DNA of 9,601 nucleotides from Novosphingobium sp. UBA1948 (GTDB taxonomy: Bacteria; Pseudomonadota; Alphaproteobacteria; Sphingomonadales; Sphingomonadaceae). Under the pieces are notes generated by a model. The model ran no database searches and had not been told where the DNA came from. It worked only from the letters and a program-made list of their open reading frames with translations. Below are positions 5,970-9,601 of the stretch, piece by piece (position 1 is the stretch's first letter; every line of letters starts with the position of its first letter). A program made the position numbers and the translations under genes. The DNA is taken from NCBI GenBank assembly GCA_002336765.1, contig DDES01000031.1, positions 1-9,601 of the forward strand, written 5' to 3'.

Positions 5970-6715
5970 TTGCCCTGGTCCTTCTTTTCCTGTCGCGCGC
6001 CAGAGGCAGACTGGCCCCGAGCATCACAATGACGCTCCCAAAGGTCCGGCCTGCGTAACCGTGTATCGGCTTCTGCCTGTGACTTGCGCCACGCGGCGAT
6101 CTTGCCGTGATCCCCCGATCGCAACACTTCGGGGATCAAATGCCCTTCCCAATCATTGGGTCGGGTATAGTGGGGATATTCGAGCAGCCCGCTTTCGAAC
6201 GACTCATCATCCCCACTTGAAGCCGCGCCCATTACGCCGGGAAGCAGCCGAATGCAAGCATCAAGCAGCATAAGAGCCGCCGGTTCGCCGCCCGACAGGA
6301 TAATGTCGCCGATGGAGACTTCCTCCACCTGCCGACCGGCAAAAATCCGCTCGTCAAACCCCTCAAAACGCCCGCAAAGCACGATGACCCCCTCGCCCGC
6401 CGCCAGTTCGCGCACACGGGCTTGGGTGAGCGGTTTGCCGCGCGGGGTCATGGCAATCACGGGACGGTTTTGCGGGCCGGTGGCACGGGCATGATCAATC
6501 GCGCGCGCCAGCACATCGACCTTAAGCACCATCCCCGCCCCGCCGCCGCTGGGCGTATCATCCACGGTGCGATGCTTGTCCGCCGCGAAGTCGCGGATCT
6601 GCACCGTATCGAGCGACCACTTACCCTCTTCCCGCGCGCGGCCAGCAAGGCTGATCCCCAACGCGCCGGGGAACATTTCGGGATAAAGCGTGAGGACGGT
6701 GGCGGAAAAGGTCAT
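5966..6715 (-). CDS. trmD: tRNA (guanine-N1)-methyltransferase
   Basis: TrmD methylates G37 at N1 in tRNAs with a G at position 36, using S-adenosylmethionine, and so prevents +1 frameshifting. The 249 residues are close to the usual length. SPOUT-fold trefoil-knot segments are clear: HRTVDDTPSGGGAGM (48-62), VIVLCGRFEGFDER (110-123), SIGDIILSGGEPAALMLLD (134-152), and LLEYPHYTRP (177-186) with DWEG after it. Arg156 corresponds to E. coli Arg154. The residue matching E. coli catalytic Asp169 appears to be Glu171 in DDESF, a conservative change. The C-terminal 20 residues are basic and low in conservation. The start at 6715 is preferred to an upstream in-frame ATG because it gives the standard N-terminus (FSATVLTLYPEMFPG) and overlaps the stop of the upstream gene by 4 bases. 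The stop overlaps rplS by 4 bases. Confidence 0.97.
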   Translation of the reverse strand: MTFSATVLTLYPEMFPGALGISLAGRAREEGKWSLDTVQIRDFAADKHRTVDDTPSGGGAGMVLKVDVLARAIDHARATGPQNRPVIAMTPRGKPLTQARVRELAAGEGVIVLCGRFEGFDERIFAGRQVEEVSIGDIILSGGEPAALMLLDACIRLLPGVMGAASSGDDESFESGLLEYPHYTRPNDWEGHLIPEVLRSGDHGKIAAWRKSQAEADTRLRRPDLWERHCDARGQSASGARQEKKDQGK

Positions 6716-7053
6716 TCGAAGGCCTCGGCAGGATCCGGCGCTGGGCGCGGCAAACGCATGATTGTTAACGCCAACCAACTGGCAGCATAAGCCAACACAA
6801 AGGGTACGAGAAAGAAGGCCACTACAAAGGTAATGCCCAGCGTGACACCACCCGCAACACCCACTCCAGCGAAATGGGCGAGCAAGAAAGACAAAAGAGC
6901 CGCCGACATGGCCAGTACCGGAGCAGCCAACGCAGCGATGGCCGAAATCTTTACACGGCGCTGGCCAATGCGTCGCCTAGCAATGCGCACGGCCAGCAAC
7001 ACCGGCAACACCAGAAAGGAAGCGATCCCGAAAGCCCAAGCGTCGAAATCCAT
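6712..7053 (-). CDS. Small membrane protein of unknown function, within the ribosomal operon
   Basis: A 113-residue hydrophobic protein that I do not recognise. Three membrane segments are likely: about 5-23 (WAFGIASFLVLPVLLAV), 36-60 (AIAALAAPVLAMSAALLSFLLAH) and 66-97 (a long stretch that includes GITFVVAFFLVPFVLAYA). Between the first two lies a basic loop (RIARRRIGQRRVK, 23-35), which by the positive-inside rule should face the cytoplasm. The C-terminus is short and Pro/acid-rich. The start at 7053 is chosen because its ATG overlaps the rimM stop by one base (TGATG) with AGGGG just upstream; a longer in-frame start would overlap rimM by 49 bases. The stop overlaps the trmD start by 4 bases. 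The junctions argue that it is a real, translated gene of the operon. No link of its function to tRNA or ribosome work is visible. Confidence 0.75.
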   Translation of the reverse strand: MDFDAWAFGIASFLVLPVLLAVRIARRRIGQRRVKISAIAALAAPVLAMSAALLSFLLAHFAGVGVAGGVTLGITFVVAFFLVPFVLAYAASWLALTIMRLPRPAPDPAEAFE

Positions 7054-7571
7054 CACCCCTCCGCGTAAGCCGCCTCGACCAGCACCCTTTCGTGATCCCA
7101 CTCGGGCACCGCCTCGGGCCGCATCGGCACCATGAAGCGGTGCTTCTTGCCATCTTCGCCAGCGGGGCGCTCGATCTCCAGCACATCGCCCGCGCCGAAA
7201 TTCTCGACCGCGACCACATGGCCCAAAGCCTCGCCGCTGGTGGACACCGCCGCAAGGCCGAGCAGATCGGCATGGTAATATTCGCCCGCCGCCAGCGACG
7301 GCATCTGCGAGCGTGGCACATCCAGCGTGCTTCCGCGCAGCTTTTCCGCCGCCGTCCGGTCGGGCACTTCGGCAAAGCGCGCGTAAGCCCCGCCCTTGCC
7401 GTCGTCCTTGATCGCCTTGACGGTCAACACCCGCCCCGCATCGCCTGAAACGCAGAAGGCGCGGTAGCGCTTCAACGCCACCACGCCTTCCCCGAACAGT
7501 TTGAGGCGAACCTCGCCCGTGATGCCATGCGCCGCCACAACAGCGGCCAGTGTCACGAGCTTTTCAGCCAT
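7053..7571 (-). CDS. rimM: Ribosome maturation factor RimM
   Basis: RimM binds the 30S subunit through S19 and helps mature the 16S rRNA 3' domain. At 172 residues it has the usual length. The N-terminal RimM domain shows AAVVAAHGITGEVRLKLF (9-26) and the conserved RFAEVPDRTAAEKLRGSTLDVPR (65-87). The C-terminal PRC-barrel domain runs from about 97 (EYYHADLLGLAAVSTSGEALGHVVAVENFGAGDVLEI). The closing part (FMVPMRPEAVPEWD) is more diverged than in enterobacteria. The ATG overlaps the rpsP stop by one base (TAATG) and no strong ribosome site of its own is visible, which suggests re-initiation from rpsP. The stop overlaps the next gene by one base. Confidence 0.96.
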   Translation of the reverse strand: MAEKLVTLAAVVAAHGITGEVRLKLFGEGVVALKRYRAFCVSGDAGRVLTVKAIKDDGKGGAYARFAEVPDRTAAEKLRGSTLDVPRSQMPSLAAGEYYHADLLGLAAVSTSGEALGHVVAVENFGAGDVLEIERPAGEDGKKHRFMVPMRPEAVPEWDHERVLVEAAYAEG

Positions 7572-7990
7572 TACTCGCCAGCAGCTTCTTCAGCGGCGGG
7601 AGCTTCTTCCACGGCGGGAGCCGCAGCGGCGGCAGCAGCAGCCTCGGCAGCTTCAGCAGCCTTGGCAGCCTTGTCCTCGGCGCGTTCCTTGGCCTTCTTG
7701 CCGGGCACGCCAGCGTTGGGGTTATAGGTAGCCTTGCGCTCCTTCAGACCGGCCTTGTCGAGCAGGCGGGCAACGCGATCGGTCGGCTGCGCACCAACGC
7801 CCAGCCAGTACTTCACGCGCTCTTCCACGAAGCGCACGCGGTTTTCATCGTCCTTGGCCAGCAGCGGGTTGTAGGTGCCGACCTGCTCGAGGAACTTGCC
7901 ATCGCGCGGGGCGGTCGAGTTGGCGATCACGATCTTGTAGTAAGGGCGCTTCTTCGAACCGCCACGCGACAGACGCAGAGAAACCGACAT
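7571..7990 (-). CDS. rpsP: 30S ribosomal protein S16 (bS16) with long Ala/Glu tail
   Basis: A small-subunit protein that binds 16S rRNA early in 30S assembly. The S16 core occupies about residues 1-90: MSVSLRLSRGGSKKRPYYKIVIANSTAPRDGKFLEQVGTYNP is split across the first 42 positions with its signature intact, followed by ERVKYWLGVGAQPTDRVARLL (57-77). The core alone is normal length, but the protein is 139 residues because of a tail from about 97. The tail is first Lys-rich (KKAKERAEDKAAK), then almost wholly Ala and Glu, including a run of eight or more Ala. This tail is likely disordered or helical and is absent from E. coli S16. The ATG at 7990 has AAAGG 7-8 bases upstream. It follows ffh by 25 bases and overlaps rimM by one base. 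Confidence 0.97.
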   Translation of the reverse strand: MSVSLRLSRGGSKKRPYYKIVIANSTAPRDGKFLEQVGTYNPLLAKDDENRVRFVEERVKYWLGVGAQPTDRVARLLDKAGLKERKATYNPNAGVPGKKAKERAEDKAAKAAEAAEAAAAAAAAPAVEEAPAAEEAAGE

Positions 7991-8015
7991 GTTGTTACCT
8001 TTCCAATAGTTCCGT

Positions 8016-9470
8016 TTATTTCTTCAAAAACTTCGAGAGATCGGGAGCACCGCCACCAAGGCCCGGCAATCCGCCGCCGCCAAGGCCGCCCATACCGCCG
8101 CCCAGACCGGGCATGGCGCCACCAAGGCCACCTTTGCCGAACAGTGCGGCCAGCCCCTTGAGCCCGCCCATCTTCTTGATCTGCTTCATGGCGCGCTCCA
8201 TCTCCTGATGCATTTTCAGCACCTTGTTGACGTCCTGCACCGTTGTGCCCGAGCCATTGGCCACGCGGATCTTGCGCTTGGCGTTGAGCAATTCGGGCTT
8301 GGCGCGCTCCTTGGGAGTCATCGCGCCGATAATCGCATCCATGCGCAAAAGCGTGCGGTCGTTCACCCCGCTGCTGGCCATGGCCTGTTGCGCCTTCTTC
8401 ATGCCGGGAATCATGCCCGCCAACATGCCAAGGCCGCCCATCTTCTGCATCTGGCGGAGCTGGCTGCGCAGGTCATTGAGGTCGAACTGACCCTTGGCCA
8501 TGCGCGCGGCCAGCTTCTCGGCATCCTCAACCTCGACCGCCTGCGCGGCCTTTTCGACGAGGCTGACGATATCGCCCATGCCCAGAATGCGACCGGCCAC
8601 GCGGCTGGGATCGAACACTTCCAGCGCATCGAGCTTTTCGCCCATACCGGCAAACTTGATCGGCTTGCCCGTCACCGCGCGCATCGACAGCGCCGCACCA
8701 CCGCGCGCGTCGCCATCCATACGGGTGACGATCACGCCGGTCAGGTCCACCTCGCCAGCAAAGCTCTGCGCGACGTTCACCGCATCCTGACCGGTCAGTG
8801 AATCGACAACCAGCAGCGTTTCCTTGGGGCGGGAAATGGCAGCAACCGCCTTCATTTCCTCCATCAAGGCGGCATCGACGTGCAGACGGCCCGCCGTGTC
8901 GAGCAGCAGCACATCGACCGCCTGCAGCTTGGCCGAGGCGATAGCACGCTCGGCAATAGCGGTCGGGGTCTGGCCCGCCACGATGGGCAGCGTTGCCACG
9001 CCCACCTGCTCGCCCAGCACGGCCAACTGCTCCTGCGCGGCGGGGCGATTGACGTCGAGCGACGCCATCAACACCTTCTTGCCCTGCTTCTCGCGCAGCA
9101 TCTTGCCCAGCTTGGCGGTGCTGGTGGTCTTGCCCGAGCCCTGCAGGCCGACCATCATGATCACCACCGGCGGCGCGGCATTCAGGTCCAGCCCTGGCAC
9201 CTCGGTGCCACCCAGCATCTCGACCAGCGCATCATTGACAATCTTGATGACCTGCTGGCCCGGCGTCACCGAACGCAGCACGTTCTGACCCACGGCCTTT
9301 TCGGTCACATCGTCGATAAAGCGGCGCACCACCGGCAGGGCAACGTCGGCCTCGAGCAGCGCGACACGCACCTCGCGCATCGCGTCGCGAACGTCCTGCT
9401 CCTTGAGCGCGCCACGGCCCTTCAGCCGGTCAAATACCGAGCCAAGGCGATCGGACAGTGTGTCGAACAT
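8016..9470 (-). CDS. ffh: Signal recognition particle protein Ffh
   Basis: Ffh with 4.5S RNA forms the bacterial SRP, which captures hydrophobic signal sequences on ribosomes and delivers them to FtsY and SecYEG. With the start used here it has 484 residues. An N-domain helical bundle (1-85) precedes the G domain with P-loop GLQGSGKTT (108-116), SLDVNRPAAQEQL (137-149), DTAGRLH (191-197) and TRMDGD (249-254). The M domain runs from about 325 and is Met-rich (QMQKMGGLGMLAGMIPGMKK), with the RNA-binding helix-turn-helix around ANGSGTTVQDVNKVLK (404-419). The C-terminal tail is Gly-rich and ends in DLSKFLKK. The ATG at 9470 is preferred to an in-frame TTG directly before it: the protein then starts MFDTLSDRL as in the family, and GAGAGG lies 9 bases upstream. 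rpsP follows after 25 bases. Confidence 0.98.
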   Translation of the reverse strand: MFDTLSDRLGSVFDRLKGRGALKEQDVRDAMREVRVALLEADVALPVVRRFIDDVTEKAVGQNVLRSVTPGQQVIKIVNDALVEMLGGTEVPGLDLNAAPPVVIMMVGLQGSGKTTSTAKLGKMLREKQGKKVLMASLDVNRPAAQEQLAVLGEQVGVATLPIVAGQTPTAIAERAIASAKLQAVDVLLLDTAGRLHVDAALMEEMKAVAAISRPKETLLVVDSLTGQDAVNVAQSFAGEVDLTGVIVTRMDGDARGGAALSMRAVTGKPIKFAGMGEKLDALEVFDPSRVAGRILGMGDIVSLVEKAAQAVEVEDAEKLAARMAKGQFDLNDLRSQLRQMQKMGGLGMLAGMIPGMKKAQQAMASSGVNDRTLLRMDAIIGAMTPKERAKPELLNAKRKIRVANGSGTTVQDVNKVLKMHQEMERAMKQIKKMGGLKGLAALFGKGGLGGAMPGLGGGMGGLGGGGLPGLGGGAPDLSKFLKK

Positions 9471-9490
9471 CAAACCTTACCTCTCGGCGC

Positions 9491-9527
9491 GCATCACGCC
9501 AAAAGCGCCGATGGGCGAAACCTCGCC
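9491..9527 (-). repeat. Imperfect 37-base direct repeat, copy 2 (ffh-proximal)
   Basis: Read on the minus strand, this segment matches the copy at 9565-9601 at about 29 of 37 positions by hand alignment. The shared core is CGAGGTTTCG (exact) followed by similar GGCG-TTTT-GC-TGATG blocks. It sits about 20 bases upstream of the ffh start, so in the mRNA leader or promoter region. Confidence 0.5.
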
Positions 9528-9540
9528 GATCAGCGCGCAA

Positions 9541-9558
9541 ACCAAAGCCCCGAGGGGC
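9541..9558 (-). terminator. Weak terminator-like hairpin upstream of ffh
   Basis: GCCCC (9547-9551) and GGGGC (9554-9558) form a short stem that must open its innermost pair to leave a CGAG-type loop. On the minus strand it is followed by TTTGGTTTG. It might end a gene upstream of ffh outside the window, but the stem is only four or five base pairs. Confidence 0.25.
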
Positions 9559-9564
9559 AAAAAT

Positions 9565-9601
9565 CCATCAAGCGAAAAACGCCGGCGGACGAAACCTCGT
9601 C
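9565..9601 (-). repeat. Imperfect 37-base direct repeat, copy 1 (at window edge)
   Basis: This is the partner of the repeat at 9491-9527, starting exactly at the right edge, so it may extend further. The two starts are 74 bases apart, which is twice the repeat length. The 37 bases between them show only a partial resemblance in their last part (GGGCTTTGG and CGCTGATC on the minus strand). Confidence 0.5.

Noticed and set aside
9477..9601. Minus-strand frame open from the window edge to a TAA six bases before the ffh ATG, possibly the end of an upstream gene
   Set aside because: Only about 40 codons are visible, the translation is not recognisable, and the direct repeat runs through it out of frame. 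It cannot be excluded without sequence beyond 9601.

Overview
This window is a high-GC stretch of an alphaproteobacterial chromosome, most likely from a sphingomonad such as Novosphingobium or Sphingomonas. That placement rests on three things: the order ffh-rpsP-rimM-trmD-rplS, the long Ala/Glu tail on S16 and Gly-rich tail on Ffh, and the sequence character of Asd. It is inference from protein character and gene order, not a database match. Every gene I accept lies on the minus strand, so the map reads from right to left.

Right half (about 9601 down to 5520): a translation and protein-targeting operon. A short leader with an imperfect 37-base direct repeat comes first. Then follow ffh (SRP GTPase), rpsP (ribosomal protein bS16), rimM (30S maturation factor), a small unrecognised membrane protein, trmD (tRNA m1G37 methyltransferase) and rplS (ribosomal protein bL19). 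From rpsP to rplS every junction overlaps by 1 or 4 bases, so translation is probably coupled throughout. A strong Rho-independent terminator at 5519-5552 closes the unit.

Middle (5487 to 2054): a secreted S9B (DPP IV-like) serine peptidase, a 143-base intergenic region with a large imperfect hairpin and two smaller ones, then asd (aspartate-semialdehyde dehydrogenase), which ends at a clear terminator at 1983-2021.

Left (1840 to 1): a small secreted EF-hand-like protein with its own terminator, an alpha/beta hydrolase, and the N-terminal 178 residues of AMP nucleosidase (amn), cut by the window edge.

Most of this is housekeeping sequence. I found no mobile element, CRISPR array, tRNA, rRNA or defence system, and no convincing new biological system. 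The parts most worth a second look are the structured region between the peptidase gene and asd, the membrane protein embedded in the rimM-trmD junction, the small Cys-containing EF-hand-like secreted protein, and the repeat in front of ffh.
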